A stretch of DNA of 64,000 nucleotides from Geomicrobium halophilum (lineage in GTDB: Bacteria; Bacillota; Bacilli; Bacillales; Marinococcaceae): contig NZ_JACHHJ010000006.1 in assembly GCF_014207655.1 (NCBI RefSeq), positions 1 to 64,000 of the forward strand. Direction: 5' to 3'. Below the pieces are notes generated by a model. That model searched no databases, was not told the origin of the DNA, and worked only from the letters and a program-made list of their open reading frames with translations. Of this stretch, positions 34,041 to 44,043 are shown in pieces. Position numbers and translations under genes: made by a program. Position 1 is the first letter of the stretch. Each line of letters starts with the position of its first letter.

Positions 34041-35627
34041 CTAGTCTGTTTGTTCTTTATAAATAAAGTAATCAAAATCAGCTGGGATCTTTCCCCCGCT
34101 TAAATCCTGACAGCACATTCCAATAAATGTGCCAGTAAACCGCACATGAGGTGCAGAATCGTCAGACATATGGCGAACATCGATTTGATTTCCAATTTTC
34201 TTCCACTTTTCTTCATTCTGAGCAAGTGTATAATAGAGCTGCAACCATTCGTTCTCAACGACAGCTTTTAATCTTACTTCTGGTTCTTCCGGAATTTCAA
34301 TATATCGCTCTAACAGTTCATAGTATTCACCATGCTTTGTCTGAATAATCCCGATACATTTTCCCAATCCTTCACGCTCTGTAATATTTAAGTAGACGTG
34401 ATCAACGGTATCGTAATAAAAAATCAATCCTGCCATTTGTTGGAACGTTTCAGGATGGAAATCAACGGAAGTTTCCGCTTCAACATGAAATGCTTGTTGA
34501 CGTCTCGCTATAAGGCTTTGTCTGTGTAAAGAAGATAATGACTCCATTCCTTTTAACCTCAGATATCCAGGGCGTTCAGTAAGGGAGAGCCAAGATGGTT
34601 CCGCGGGAATTCTAAGAGAATTCCACTCGCTTCGTAGTTCAGGTTTGTCAAAATTATCTTTTTCAGGGAGAGCTTCAAATGGTTGTTCCGGAACATCCAA
34701 TCCCTTGACATGTAAAGATGGGGCATTTCCACCATGACTGAGGCGCAGCCAGCCATCATTGGTCCATTCACAACGTTGGAGAGCTGTTTCACGTCCTAAG
34801 GTACAGTATTTATCTTTTAAGGGTCGTCCGCATAAATGAGCCAGATACCATTCACCCTCTTGTGTTTCTACTAAACTGCCATGACCAGCTTTTTGCAGAG
34901 GCAAGTCATCTCGACCTGCAGAAGTTAATAACGGGTACTGATCATCTACTTCATAAGGACCGTCAATATTTTTTGATCTAGCCAGGGTCGCGGCATGTTC
35001 ATATTCCGTACCCCCCTCTGCAGTTAATAAATAGTAATAGCCATTCACTTTATAAATGTGAGGAGCTTCCGTGAGTTTAATATCTGTACCTTTAAAGATA
35101 TTTTTTACTCCCCCTACTAATTTCTGTTCTTTCTCTGAGTATTCCTGTAGAAGGATTCCACCGAAAGAATGGTTCTCAGGACGATAATCCCATACAACAT
35201 TTGTCAGCCATTTACGCCCATCCGTATCATGAAATAACGAAGGGTCAAAGCCGCTGCTGTTTAAATATACCGGGTCGGACCATGGACCGGTAATCTCTTC
35301 GGCAGTCACTAAATAGTTATGGGTATCTTTATAAGCCCCGTGCCACGATTTAACATCTGTATAGATTAAATAATATAAACCATTACAATAACTGAGACAT
35401 GGTGCCCATACACCTCCTGAATTTACATTTCCATCCATATCCAATTGCGAAACACGAGTTAAGGGGCTGTTAATGAATTGCCAATGCTTCAAGTCTTTAG
35501 AATGGTAAATTCTTACACCGGGGAACCATTCAAAGGTGGAAGTCGCGATGTAATAATTGTCCTTGACACGAAGGATGGAAGGGTCCGGATAGAAGCCTCT
35601 TAGAATAGGATTTTCAATCATAGACAT
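34041..35627 (-). CDS. xynB: GH43 beta-xylosidase
   Basis: A 528-residue intracellular GH43 enzyme that cleaves xylo-oligosaccharides to xylose. The five-bladed propeller domain begins IENPILRGFYPDPSIL with the catalytic base Asp15; the pKa-modulating Asp is in SSGFDPSLFHD, and the catalytic acid Glu is in IKLTEAPHIYK. The C-terminal 200 residues form the beta-sandwich that closes the active site in XynB-type enzymes. There is no signal peptide. AAGGAGAG precedes the ATG. It follows galM on the minus strand by about 60 bases and faces away from the ABC importer and xylAB, forming the left half of the xylan locus. Confidence 0.93.
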   Translation of the reverse strand: MSMIENPILRGFYPDPSILRVKDNYYIATSTFEWFPGVRIYHSKDLKHWQFINSPLTRVSQLDMDGNVNSGGVWAPCLSYCNGLYYLIYTDVKSWHGAYKDTHNYLVTAEEITGPWSDPVYLNSSGFDPSLFHDTDGRKWLTNVVWDYRPENHSFGGILLQEYSEKEQKLVGGVKNIFKGTDIKLTEAPHIYKVNGYYYLLTAEGGTEYEHAATLARSKNIDGPYEVDDQYPLLTSAGRDDLPLQKAGHGSLVETQEGEWYLAHLCGRPLKDKYCTLGRETALQRCEWTNDGWLRLSHGGNAPSLHVKGLDVPEQPFEALPEKDNFDKPELRSEWNSLRIPAEPSWLSLTERPGYLRLKGMESLSSLHRQSLIARRQQAFHVEAETSVDFHPETFQQMAGLIFYYDTVDHVYLNITEREGLGKCIGIIQTKHGEYYELLERYIEIPEEPEVRLKAVVENEWLQLYYTLAQNEEKWKKIGNQIDVRHMSDDSAPHVRFTGTFIGMCCQDLSGGKIPADFDYFIYKEQTD

Positions 35628-35689
35628 GCTTAGCTCTCCTTTTGTAATAGATTGCGTAATATTTTATCGTCTTAGGTTGTTTCCTTCAC

Positions 35690-36721
35690 TCATATCAAAG
35701 AAAAATGCGTTTCTGAAAAATATTTCTCTCCTGAGGGTATAAAACAGGTCGGCTTTCCATGAGAAGCGATTGCTTCAGGTAATCGTTGTGTTTCAACGCA
35801 TAAACCTCGAAAAGGTGAAGCATATCCGTCTGTCAGTGTATACGTACTTTCCAGCTTTTGGCCTGTATAGATGACAGCACCGGGTTCTGTTGTTTCTATG
35901 ATAAGCGAACGGTTAGAATCTGGATGGAATAATGTAATAGGTGTATATTCATCATTGTGAAATATGAAAAAATGGTCAACCCCGCCATGGGCGATTTCAA
36001 CTTGTGGATGTTTAGAGTTAACGATGTCTTGTATCCGTTTTCTTTCCCGGATATCAAAAGGTGAATCAAGAAGTCGGTCGGTTGGGAGTAAATCAGAGTC
36101 AAGTTCTAAAGCAGCAAGTGTAGGCGCCTGTAGCGTATGATTCAAGATAGTGTCTCCTTTTAAAGGGGAGAGGTTAAAATAACTATGATTGGCTATACTT
36201 AACCAAGTATCATGATCGCTTACAGCCTCAATTTGCATGCTTAATTTGTCTGTATCCTTTTTCAAGGCATAGATTACTGTAGTATGGACATTTCCCGGAT
36301 ATCCTTCATCTCCGTACTTGGAAAAATACGATAAATGAAGCTGATATTCCGTTTCCGTCTCTTCATAGCGATACTCCCAAAATACGTTGCTAAAACCATT
36401 GTTCCCCCCATGTAAATGGTTACTTCCCTCATTTAAGGACAGTTTTCTTCTAACTCCGGAGATGTCCATTAATCCTCCCGGTATACGCCCTGCAACACGA
36501 CCAATGATAGCGCCGAGAAAATGAGGGTCATTTAGGTAATGAATGGGATTTTCATATGCTAAAACGATATTATGGAAAGAATGGTTGGCTGGATACCAAC
36601 CATTTATTCTTCCCCCATAATTAAGCACGCGTAAACAAGCTCCATGATCGTTGGTCATTTCTAATTGCATCAGTGGTTGCTCGTTTTTGTGCTGTTGTTG
36701 AACACACCATTCTTGAAACAC
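35690..36721 (-). CDS. galM: Aldose 1-epimerase (mutarotase)
   Basis: A 343-residue GalM. The start is taken as GTG 36721 because AAGGAGG lies 8 bases upstream; the upstream TTG at 36751 has no ribosome binding site. Family residues are visible: NYGGRINGW, GRVAGRIPGG, the catalytic His in SNHLHGG and in IANHSYFNL, and the catalytic Glu in RGLCVETQRLPEA. It interconverts alpha- and beta-anomers of aldoses, so it would feed alpha-xylopyranose released by the xylosidases to XylA. It is the first gene before xynB. Confidence 0.9.
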   Translation of the reverse strand: MFQEWCVQQQHKNEQPLMQLEMTNDHGACLRVLNYGGRINGWYPANHSFHNIVLAYENPIHYLNDPHFLGAIIGRVAGRIPGGLMDISGVRRKLSLNEGSNHLHGGNNGFSNVFWEYRYEETETEYQLHLSYFSKYGDEGYPGNVHTTVIYALKKDTDKLSMQIEAVSDHDTWLSIANHSYFNLSPLKGDTILNHTLQAPTLAALELDSDLLPTDRLLDSPFDIRERKRIQDIVNSKHPQVEIAHGGVDHFFIFHNDEYTPITLFHPDSNRSLIIETTEPGAVIYTGQKLESTYTLTDGYASPFRGLCVETQRLPEAIASHGKPTCFIPSGEKYFSETHFSLI

Positions 36722-36769
36722 TCTCTTGGCCTCCTTAAAAACTTCGAGCAATGCACTGAAAGGTATAAG

Positions 36770-37035
36770 TCACACTGCTAAATCCAGATCTCTTGTGATG
36801 AAATCACGGCAAACTTTTAAACTTTGATAAGGGGTGCTGGTTGATTGATCAATTTCAACAGTGACCCAACCTTCATACCGAATTTCTTTTAAATAGTCGA
36901 TGATGGGAGAAAACTGTGAAGCTAATTCTCCTAATCCTAACTCGCAAAAAATGGGCATCGCTTCATTGCCTGTAAAACCTGTTCAACGTCCTCGTTAAAA
37001 TAAGAGGGAACGTCCCGATAAGCATGACAATGGCC
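36770..37035 (-). pseudogene. Broken C-terminus of a sugar-phosphate isomerase/epimerase (xylose isomerase-like TIM barrel)
   Basis: The frame 36770-36958 encodes FCELGLGELASQFSPII and EIRYEGWVTVEID, the final strands of AP-endonuclease-2/IolE-type TIM barrels (F.E.G.G..d...ii..L.e..Y.GW..vE.D). The preceding part, GHCHAYRDVPSYF..., is in another frame up to 37035, so at least one frameshift is present and the N-terminal two thirds are missing. No ribosome binding site precedes the ATG at 36958. Confidence 0.65.
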
Positions 37036-37056
37036 TTTCCTATAAATTGATAGCTA

Positions 37057-37070
37057 CCATATATATATGG
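37057..37070. promoter_or_regulatory. Perfect 14-bp palindrome before the isomerase relic
   Basis: CCATATATATATGG is fully self-complementary and may be a leftover operator of the decayed isomerase gene. It contains the CATATAT half-site seen in the 7-4-7 repeats at 18657 and 57467, but the symmetry differs. Confidence 0.4.
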
Positions 37071-37469
37071 TTTTTAGTACGAGGCTTTCGCTCGTTTAGT
37101 TTTCCTCCCGTACTCCTAAATCATAATAGGTTAAATAATGTGTTAATTTTAAAATCTAATAACTCACTATAAAGCCTCCTTCACGAAAAATATGGCATCG
37201 ATTCATTTTGATAGAAAATGATGTATATTTAGGTGGGAGTAGACGACAGTTGGGGCTTTTTTAGATAACTTCGTTTTAATTTTAAATAAAGTTATGCTGT
37301 GATTTCTTCAACTTTTAAAATGTTACTTTAAAAAGTTGTCAGGATGTGAATACGGAATTTATCCAAAAATATAGTTATTTTCCCTCTAATATTCATTATT
37401 AATGACTACAAACGTTCTGTCAACTTAAAATAACTTAAAAATCAGGCAAGTGAGATCGTCAGTAAAGGG
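37071..37469. other. AT-rich divergent intergenic region, no gene seen
   Basis: About 400 AT-rich bases between the leftward galM-side genes and the rightward xylan importer promoter. I see no frame with family similarity. A promoter for galM-xynB probably lies here or in the isomerase relic, but I cannot place it confidently. Confidence 0.4.
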
Positions 37470-37498
37470 TTGACAAGAGAACAGTATAAAATTATAGT
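37470..37498 (+). promoter_or_regulatory. Sigma-A promoter of the xylo-oligosaccharide importer operon
   Basis: TTGACA at 37470-37475 and TATAGT at 37493-37498 with a 17-base spacer. The -35 is a perfect consensus. The transcript would have a leader of about 250 bases before the binding-protein gene. Confidence 0.7.
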
Positions 37499-37518
37499 TA
37501 GTTCAAACGATAAATTAA
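37498..37518. promoter_or_regulatory. Candidate XylR operator
   Basis: TTAGTT at 37498-37503 and AATTAA at 37513-37518 form an imperfect inverted repeat (5 of 6) overlapping the -10/+1 region. Bacillus xyl operators have the form TTAGTT...AACTAA, so XylR encoded at 44044 is the likely binder. Confidence 0.5.
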
Positions 37519-37682
37519 CATTCAAATTTCGAGGGGGTTTGAAAAAGGTGATGAATTTTTATAAATAGAAACTAACATAAATTCCTATTCTTCCGAAGAA
37601 TCAAGAACAATTATTGTAAAGTTCCTTTATATCTGCTGCATGACTAAATATTCAAAAAATATATCGTTAGGTGTTGTTTAAT

Positions 37683-37696
37683 TGTAAGCGCTAACA
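37683..37696. promoter_or_regulatory. cre site in the leader of the xylan importer operon
   Basis: TGTAAGCGCTAACA matches the cre consensus at all fixed positions. It lies about 180 bases inside the predicted transcript and about 60 bases before the start codon, where CcpA could act as a roadblock. Confidence 0.75.
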
Positions 37697-37757
37697 AAAA
37701 ATGGAGACTTCAAGCAGTTTAGAGTGATTGCGATAGTTTATAAGAGGGAGGTAGAGT

Positions 37758-39056
37758 ATGAAAAATAAATATACTCTTTTTGGATTAGCGTCTTCGCTAT
37801 TTATCATTACAGGCTGTGCAGGTGGAGATCTAGAAACTAATGGTAATGAGGAAGCAGATGGTGGTGAAGATCAAAGCAGTAATGGGGAAGCCATCGATTT
37901 CTGGTATATAGAAACCGGTGAAGCTGAAGAGGCGATCTTAAATGCTGTGGAAAGGTTTGAAGAAGAAAACCCAGAGTATACCGTTGACCCGCTTCAGATC
38001 GATAATGATGATTATAAACAAAGGTTAGTCGTAGCAATGTCCGGAGGCGACCCACCTGATGTCTTCCATTCATGGGGAGGGGGCTGGTTGGAGGAATTTG
38101 TTAAAGGAGACCAAGTTAAAAATTTATCTGAGACACAGATCGACAGTGATCGCTTTGTAGATACGGCTCTAGACAATTCTACATTTGATGGTGATATTTA
38201 TGGCTTGCCTCTCTCATTATCGGTAGTTCCAATTTATTACAATCAAGAGATTTTTGAAGAACTCGATTTAAGTGAACCTGAAACTTACGATGAGCTTTTG
38301 GGGATTATAGACGATTTAAATGAACAAGGATATGCCCCTTTTGCTTTAGCTAACCGAGACAGATGGCCTGGTAGTTTCTTTTATATGTATTTTGCAGAAC
38401 GTTTAGGAGGAGAAGAGTTATTTGAACAGGCTGTAAGCGGCGAGGGAAGCTTTGCAGAGGATGAGTATATAGAGGCAGGAGAACATGTTCAAGAACTTGT
38501 TGAGAAAGAAGCCTTCAATTCAGGTTTTAACGGGATGTCCTATGATGAAGGCCAGAGTAGGCAGCTGTTATATACTGAACAGGCCGCTATGATCATGGAT
38601 ACTGCTGCTTTTCCCAACAGTGCAATGGATGAGTATCCTGAATTTGTGGATAATATAGGTATGTTTTTGTTTCCGGATATAGAAGATGGAGAAGGGGATT
38701 CTGATAATTTAGTTGCTACGATATCTCCTACATGGTCAGTTTATGAGGATTCAGAAAATGAAGAAGCGTCTGTGGAATTAGTTAACCATTTAACAAGTAC
38801 TGAGACTGCTGAAGAGTATGCAGAAACTTCACAGCCACCAGCTATTGAGGATGTAGACAGTGATGATCCATTCGTTAATGAGTTTAATGAACATATTGAA
38901 AATGCTGATTATATTCAAAGTGTCTATGATCAAGCGTTAGTCCCGTCACTGGCAGAAGTTCACCTTGATACTGTTCAAGAATTGTTAGGTTTATCGATGT
39001 CTCCTGAAGAAGTTGCCAAAATGATGGAGGAAGAAGCAGAGGATACGCGCGATTGA
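37758..39056 (+). CDS. ABC importer substrate-binding lipoprotein, probably for xylo-oligosaccharides
   Basis: A 432-residue family 1 extracellular solute-binding protein. The signal peptide ends in the lipobox ITGC with Cys20, followed by an acidic linker. IDFWYIETGEAEEAI, AMSGGDPPDVFHSWGG and YGLPLSLSVVPIYYNQEIFEEL are typical of oligosaccharide-binding proteins. The substrate is inferred from the flanking xylanase, xylosidases and xylAB. It has GGGAGG before the ATG and is controlled by the promoter, candidate XylR operator and cre upstream. It is separated from the permease genes by 198 bases with a hairpin, which may allow a surplus of binding protein over permease. No ATPase gene is present; MsmX-type shared ATPases usually serve such systems. 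Confidence 0.9.
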   Translation: MKNKYTLFGLASSLFIITGCAGGDLETNGNEEADGGEDQSSNGEAIDFWYIETGEAEEAILNAVERFEEENPEYTVDPLQIDNDDYKQRLVVAMSGGDPPDVFHSWGGGWLEEFVKGDQVKNLSETQIDSDRFVDTALDNSTFDGDIYGLPLSLSVVPIYYNQEIFEELDLSEPETYDELLGIIDDLNEQGYAPFALANRDRWPGSFFYMYFAERLGGEELFEQAVSGEGSFAEDEYIEAGEHVQELVEKEAFNSGFNGMSYDEGQSRQLLYTEQAAMIMDTAAFPNSAMDEYPEFVDNIGMFLFPDIEDGEGDSDNLVATISPTWSVYEDSENEEASVELVNHLTSTETAEEYAETSQPPAIEDVDSDDPFVNEFNEHIENADYIQSVYDQALVPSLAEVHLDTVQELLGLSMSPEEVAKMMEEEAEDTRD

Positions 39057-39120
39057 ACTGATGAAGCAGATCAGAAGCACATTGGAATGGATTACAATAA
39101 GGGAATATCCGAATTAGCTT

Positions 39121-39143
39121 CACCGCTTTAGGTGTCTGTGGTG
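39121..39143 (+). other. Intercistronic hairpin between binding protein and permease genes
   Basis: CACCGC pairs with GTGGTG across an 11-base loop in the 198-base gap 39057-39254. It could stabilise the binding-protein mRNA or end part of the transcripts; it is a weak candidate. Confidence 0.3.
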
Positions 39144-39254
39144 ATCGGTGGGGTTCAGATATCTTAATGATTAAATGTTCTGATCCCCGCTCCTTTTTAG
39201 GGGGGCCTAACATACACAACTTCATTAACGGCAACTATCAAGGGAGTGATGTAA

Positions 39255-40199
39255 ATGAATATGAGTTCCAACTATGCAAAAGAAGGGGACCCTGTAACAA
39301 AATCCTACATAAAAAAAAACAAACGCAAGAAAACACGGATAATCTTAGGGTTTATAATACCTGCTTTAGTAATCTATATGATATTTACAATATATCCTAT
39401 AATAGCAACCCTTAATTACAGTTTAACTGATTGGAGCGGGGTCAGCGGGGAAAGTGATTTTGTAGGGATACAAAACTATATTAATTTATTAGGAGACAGT
39501 ACTTTTTGGCAAGCATTACAAAATAATTTGTTTCTTGTTTTGGTATCTGTTTTTCTTCAAATACCTTTAGGGTTACTCATGGCACTAGTTTTATTTACAC
39601 CTATCTTTGGCAAGCAATTGCTAAACATTGTATTTTTTCTTCCGTATTTGATGTCTACCGTTGCAATAGGGATATTATGGCTTTTTATGTATGATCCAAG
39701 TAGTGGGCCGATTAATCAGCTTACAGAGTTTTTGGGTATTGGGATGTTTGATTGGTTAGGAGATCCCAATTTAGCATTAATGTCTGTTTTATTTGTGTTA
39801 ATTTGGCAGTTTTCTCCTTTGTATATGATTTTATTTAAGGCAGCAATGGTAGGTATTCCGGATGAATTGTATGAAGCTGCTAATATAGATGGAGCTAATG
39901 GATTCAAGCAATTTGTACATGTAACATTTCCATCTTTAATTCCAACGATTGTTACCTCTTCTGTATTAGCTGTAGTAGGGTCATTAAAAGCATTTGATAT
40001 TTTCTATATCATGACGGGCGGTGGCCCGGGTACTGCTACAGAGATTTTGGGCACTTATATGTATGATCAAGCTTTTATTAATTTCAACATGGGCTATGCC
40101 AGTACAATCGCAGCAGCAATGTTCATCATTTCATTAATAGCTGTAATAATTATTCAGTATTTGGATTACAGACGTAAAAAGAAAGGGATTTTAATATGA
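39255..40199 (+). CDS. ABC sugar importer permease (MalF/UgpA type)
   Basis: A 314-residue polytopic membrane protein with six predicted helices after a basic N-terminus (KKNKRKKTRIILGFIIPALVIYMIF). The EAA loop that docks the ATPase is present: ELYEAANIDGANGFKQFVHVTFPSL. AGGGAGTG precedes the ATG. It overlaps the second permease gene by 4 bases (ATGA), so the two are made together and pair as the translocation channel for xylo-oligosaccharides. Confidence 0.9.
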   Translation: MNMSSNYAKEGDPVTKSYIKKNKRKKTRIILGFIIPALVIYMIFTIYPIIATLNYSLTDWSGVSGESDFVGIQNYINLLGDSTFWQALQNNLFLVLVSVFLQIPLGLLMALVLFTPIFGKQLLNIVFFLPYLMSTVAIGILWLFMYDPSSGPINQLTEFLGIGMFDWLGDPNLALMSVLFVLIWQFSPLYMILFKAAMVGIPDELYEAANIDGANGFKQFVHVTFPSLIPTIVTSSVLAVVGSLKAFDIFYIMTGGGPGTATEILGTYMYDQAFINFNMGYASTIAAAMFIISLIAVIIIQYLDYRRKKKGILI

Positions 40200-41026
40200 T
40201 AGCCTCAGGATTATTGAAGAAATTCTTTTTGTATTTGCTCGTATTAAGCTTGTTGCTTTTTACAGGGTACCCTTTCCTTTATATGATTAGTACATCTTTG
40301 AAAAGCATGGAAGATTTTTTTAACAATCCTTTTTCAATTTTACCTGAAAATATCACGTTTGATAATTATTTCTCGGTTTTTGATATGGGTTTAACTAGCT
40401 ATTTTATCAATAGCATTATCATAACTTTTTCTTCGGTCATAATCGTTGTACTCATTGCCTCGATGGCAAGTTACCCTTTAAGCAGAATGAAGTTTAAGTT
40501 TAATAGACCTTTATTAATGCTGTTTGTAGTGGGGATGATGTTGCCGTTTCATGCTGCGTTGATTCCGATTTTTGTTTTAACACAGGAGATGGGGATATAT
40601 GATACATTATTTGCACTACTGGGCCCCTATGTTGCTTTTAGTTTACCTGTATCAGTGTTTATACTTACTCAATTCATGGAGGAAGTTCCTAAGGAACTTG
40701 AAGAAGCTGCAGAAGTTGATGGGGCAAGTCATTGGAAAAAGTTTTGGAAAGTGTTATTCCCAAACACGATCCCGGCTATTTCTACGGTGGTCATTTATAA
40801 TTTTGTTTTTTTGTGGACTGAATTTATATTCGCTTTAGTATTGATCAGCTCGCCAAGTAGTATGACTCTTCCACTTGGACTTCGAGATTTCCATGGAGAA
40901 TTTTCAGTCGATGTACCGGGGATAATGGCTGCTTTAACTTTAGCTAGTCTACCTGTTATATTGGTCTATCTTTTTGCACAAAAACGTGTAGAAAAAGGTT
41001 TAGCAGGTGGGGCAGTAAAAGGATAG
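40196..41026 (+). CDS. ABC sugar importer permease (MalG/UgpE type)
   Basis: A 276-residue polytopic protein, partner of the preceding permease. The first helix is LYLLVLSLLLFTGYPFLYMI, and the EAA loop is ELEEAAEVDGASHWKKFWKVLFPNTIP. It starts inside the stop region of the upstream gene and is followed after 74 bases by xylA, with which it is probably cotranscribed. The substrate is inferred from context. Confidence 0.9.
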   Translation: MIASGLLKKFFLYLLVLSLLLFTGYPFLYMISTSLKSMEDFFNNPFSILPENITFDNYFSVFDMGLTSYFINSIIITFSSVIIVVLIASMASYPLSRMKFKFNRPLLMLFVVGMMLPFHAALIPIFVLTQEMGIYDTLFALLGPYVAFSLPVSVFILTQFMEEVPKELEEAAEVDGASHWKKFWKVLFPNTIPAISTVVIYNFVFLWTEFIFALVLISSPSSMTLPLGLRDFHGEFSVDVPGIMAALTLASLPVILVYLFAQKRVEKGLAGGAVKG

Positions 41027-41100
41027 ATACAGTCGGTTTATATATTGAGAATAGTGAGTTTTCAGTTGTCTATTAAACAATAGAGAGGAGATAAATAATA

Positions 41101-42417
41101 ATGTCTTTTTTCACGAAATTTCCTGACATAGCATATGAGGGTGCTTCCTCAAACAATAACTTTGCATTTAAACAATATAACCCTTCCGAAATCATTGCCG
41201 GTAAGACAATGAAAGAACATCTACGTTTTGCCGTTGCCTATTGGCATACATTTACGGAAGATGGCAGTGATCCCTTTGGTTCAGGGACCATGCAACGTCC
41301 ATGGGATCATCTGTCAGGTATGGACCAAGCCAAGGCGCGCGTAGAAGCAGCTTTTGAGTTGTTTGAAAAATTGGATGCACCTTACTTTTGCTTTCATGAT
41401 ATCGATATTGCTCCGGAAGGCGATAACTTGCATGAAACATTTAAAAACCTCGATACCATTGTGGCTATGATTAAAGATTACATGAAAACCAGCGATACAA
41501 AACTGCTTTGGAATACAGCGAACATGTTCACTCATCCGCGCTTCATGCATGGGGCGGCGACATCGAATGAAGTAGATATTTATGCTCATGCAGCTGCGAA
41601 AGTAAAAAAAGGTCTCGAAATCGGCAAAGAACTAGGTGCTGAAAACTATGTTTTTTGGGGCGGACGAGAAGGATATGAATCCTTGTTAAATACGGATATG
41701 AAATTTGAACTTGATAACCTTGCCCGTTTTTATGAAATGGCCATCTCTTATAAAAAAGATATAGAGTCTGACGCCCAATTTTTAATCGAACCGAAGCCTA
41801 AAGAACCGACGAAACATCAATATGATTTTGATGCGGCCACTTCCTATTCATTTTTACAAAATTACGGGTTAGACAAAGATTTCAAACTAAACATTGAAGC
41901 GAACCACGCGACCCTCGCGGGACATACATTTGAACATGAACTTCGTACAGCCCGCATCCACGGTATGTTAGGTTCGGTGGATGCAAATCAGGGCGATTTA
42001 TTACTCGGGTGGGACACAGATGAATTCCCATCTGACTTATATTCAGCTGTACTCAGCATGTACGAAATTCTTGAAAATGGTGGTTTGGGGAAAGGTGGCT
42101 TGAACTTTGATGCAAAGGTGAGAAGAAGTTCCTATCAATTGGAAGATCTCCTCCATGCCCACATTACCGGAATGGACACGTTTGCCACAGGATTAAAAGT
42201 TGCTGCTCAATTACGGGAAGACGATTTCTTCAAAAACATCCTCAACGAACGATATAAAAGCTTTAGTAGCGATATTGGGAAAAAGATTGTTCATGGTCAA
42301 ACGGATTTTTATGAGTTGGAACAATATGCTCTTAATAATGCCCCCATTGAGCATCAGTCCGGACGTTTGGAACTGATCAAAGCAAAAATTAATCAATACC
42401 TTCTCAATATTAATTAA
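41101..42417 (+). CDS. xylA: Xylose isomerase
   Basis: A 438-residue class II xylose isomerase, converting D-xylose to D-xylulose in the cytosol. Diagnostic segments are all present: [11 protein letters not shown] (catalytic His and Asp), [47 protein letters not shown] and [15 protein letters not shown], giving the metal-binding Glu, His and Asp set. AGAGAGGAGA precedes the ATG. It follows the importer permeases and precedes xylB by about 40 bases. Confidence 0.96.
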   Translation: MSFFTKFPDIAYEGASSNNNFAFKQYNPSEIIAGKTMKEHLRFAVAYWHTFTEDGSDPFGSGTMQRPWDHLSGMDQAKARVEAAFELFEKLDAPYFCFHDIDIAPEGDNLHETFKNLDTIVAMIKDYMKTSDTKLLWNTANMFTHPRFMHGAATSNEVDIYAHAAAKVKKGLEIGKELGAENYVFWGGREGYESLLNTDMKFELDNLARFYEMAISYKKDIESDAQFLIEPKPKEPTKHQYDFDAATSYSFLQNYGLDKDFKLNIEANHATLAGHTFEHELRTARIHGMLGSVDANQGDLLLGWDTDEFPSDLYSAVLSMYEILENGGLGKGGLNFDAKVRRSSYQLEDLLHAHITGMDTFATGLKVAAQLREDDFFKNILNERYKSFSSDIGKKIVHGQTDFYELEQYALNNAPIEHQSGRLELIKAKINQYLLNIN

Positions 42418-42458
42418 GATTTTGTATCCGTTGCCATTTCTAACTTGGAGGTGATCAA

Positions 42459-43951
42459 TTGTCATATGTACTCGGTATTGATTTAGGAACGAGCGCTGTT
42501 AAAGTGATGCTCGTAGGAAAAGATGGGACCGTTCATGATGAAGCGTCGAAACCGCTAACGCTCATTCAACCTCAATCGGGCTATAGCGAGCAGAATCCAG
42601 AAGAATGGTACAGCCAAACTGTGGAAGCAGTGAAAGAGATTATCACCCGAGCGCCTGCACGATCCCAGGATATTGAAGGTCTTAGTTTTTCTGGACAAAT
42701 GCATGGGCTTGTCCTTCTTGATGAAAACAATGATGTTTTAAGGCCTGCCATCCTTTGGAATGATACAAGGACAAGCAAACAATGTGAACACATTCATCGT
42801 ATTATAGGAAAAGAGCATTTACGTGAACTTACAGGAAACGAAGCGTTAGAAGGGTTCACATTGCCGAAATTGTTATGGGTGAAAGAACATGAGCCAGATA
42901 TATTCGTAGAAACTTCCTATTTCTTACTTCCTAAGGATTACGTACGACTCCGGATAACAGGAAAACTTCACAGTGAATATTCAGATGCAGCAGGAACGAT
43001 CATGTTAAACAAGGAAAAGAATGAATGGAGTGAAGAAATTCTTCATCGTTTGGGGATCCCTGCAGCCATTTGCCCGCCCCTTGTCCATTCTCATGCGTTT
43101 GTGGGTGAAATCCAACCATCGTTTGCCCAAGCAACCGGATTGAATGAACAAACGGGAGCTTTTGCAGGAGGCGCAGACAATGCTTGTGGGGCGATTGGAA
43201 GCGGCGTGCTTTCTGCAGGGAAAAGTTTGTGTAGTATCGGCACATCCGGGGTACTGTTATCTTATCAAGGGGAGGGGAAACGGGAGGTCTCCGGCCCTCT
43301 CCATTTATTTCACCATGGGAAGGCTGGAGCCTACTATACAATGGGGGTAACCTTATCGGCCGGGCAAAGTCTACATTGGTTTAAGGAACAGTTTGCTCCA
43401 GATGTAGATTTTGAAACACTCCTTAGCAATATGAGTGCAAAGCCTGGAGCGAGCGGGCTTTTATTTACTCCCTACCTCTCAGGCGAACGAACCCCTCATT
43501 CCGATGCCATGATTCGTGGAAGTTTCATTGGTCTAGATGCCAGGCACACACGGGGGCATCTTACCCGGGCCGTGATTGAGGGAATCACATTTTCTCTTAA
43601 TGAAACGCTGCAGTTGTTGAGAGATGCAGGTCAAGAAGTAGATGAAATCATTTCGATTGGCGGGGGGCCAAAAGTGATGCTTGGTTACAGATTCAGGCGG
43701 ATATCTTCGGAACCCACATTCTTACACTGGAAAATGAACAGGGTCCAGGTATGGGAGCAGCGATGTTAGCGGCTTACGGATGCGGATGGTTTTCCTCATT
43801 GCAAGAGTGCGCAGAGGTATTCCTTGCTTTTGGTAAAAGTTACGAACCTGATATGGAAGCTCATGAAATCTATAAAGAACTGTTCCTTCTCTATCGGGAG
43901 ATCTATCCATCCACAAAAAAAGTGAGCGAATCTTTAAGCATGTACCGCTAA
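42459..43951 (+). pseudogene. xylB: Xylulokinase gene with a single-base frameshift
   Basis: A FGGY-family kinase beginning TTG at 42459 with GGAGGTGAT upstream: VLGIDLGTSAVKVML, LSFSGQMHGLVLLD and AILWNDTRTSKQC are typical XylB. The frame is correct to IGGGPK near 43670 and then shifts; it ends early at 43769 (436 residues). The missing C-terminus continues in the +1 frame as SDAWLQIQADIFGTHILTLE, GPGMGAAMLAAYG and EIYKELFLLYREIYP to the stop at 43949-43951. One extra G in the six-G run 43662-43667 restores GGGAKSDAW and a normal full-length XylB of about 497 residues. This is a real mutation, a phase-variable tract, or a sequencing error. As written, the product lacks the final ATP-domain helices and is probably inactive. 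Confidence 0.92.
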
Positions 43952-44043
43952 CGGATGAGATTTCTGCTGGTGAACGCTTATGCATTTCACGGATTTATCC
44001 TTATAATAGAGAGAAAAGGTAGAGTTTTGAGGAGAGAAGCCAG

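Noticed and set aside
36959-37469. Additional gene in the AT-rich gap before the xylan importer
   Set aside because: Frames are short and AT-driven; only the isomerase relic at the left edge has family similarity.
42459-43769. Xylulokinase as a complete shorter protein
   Set aside because: The conserved C-terminus continues in the next frame immediately after the G-run, so the short product is a frameshift artefact or mutation.
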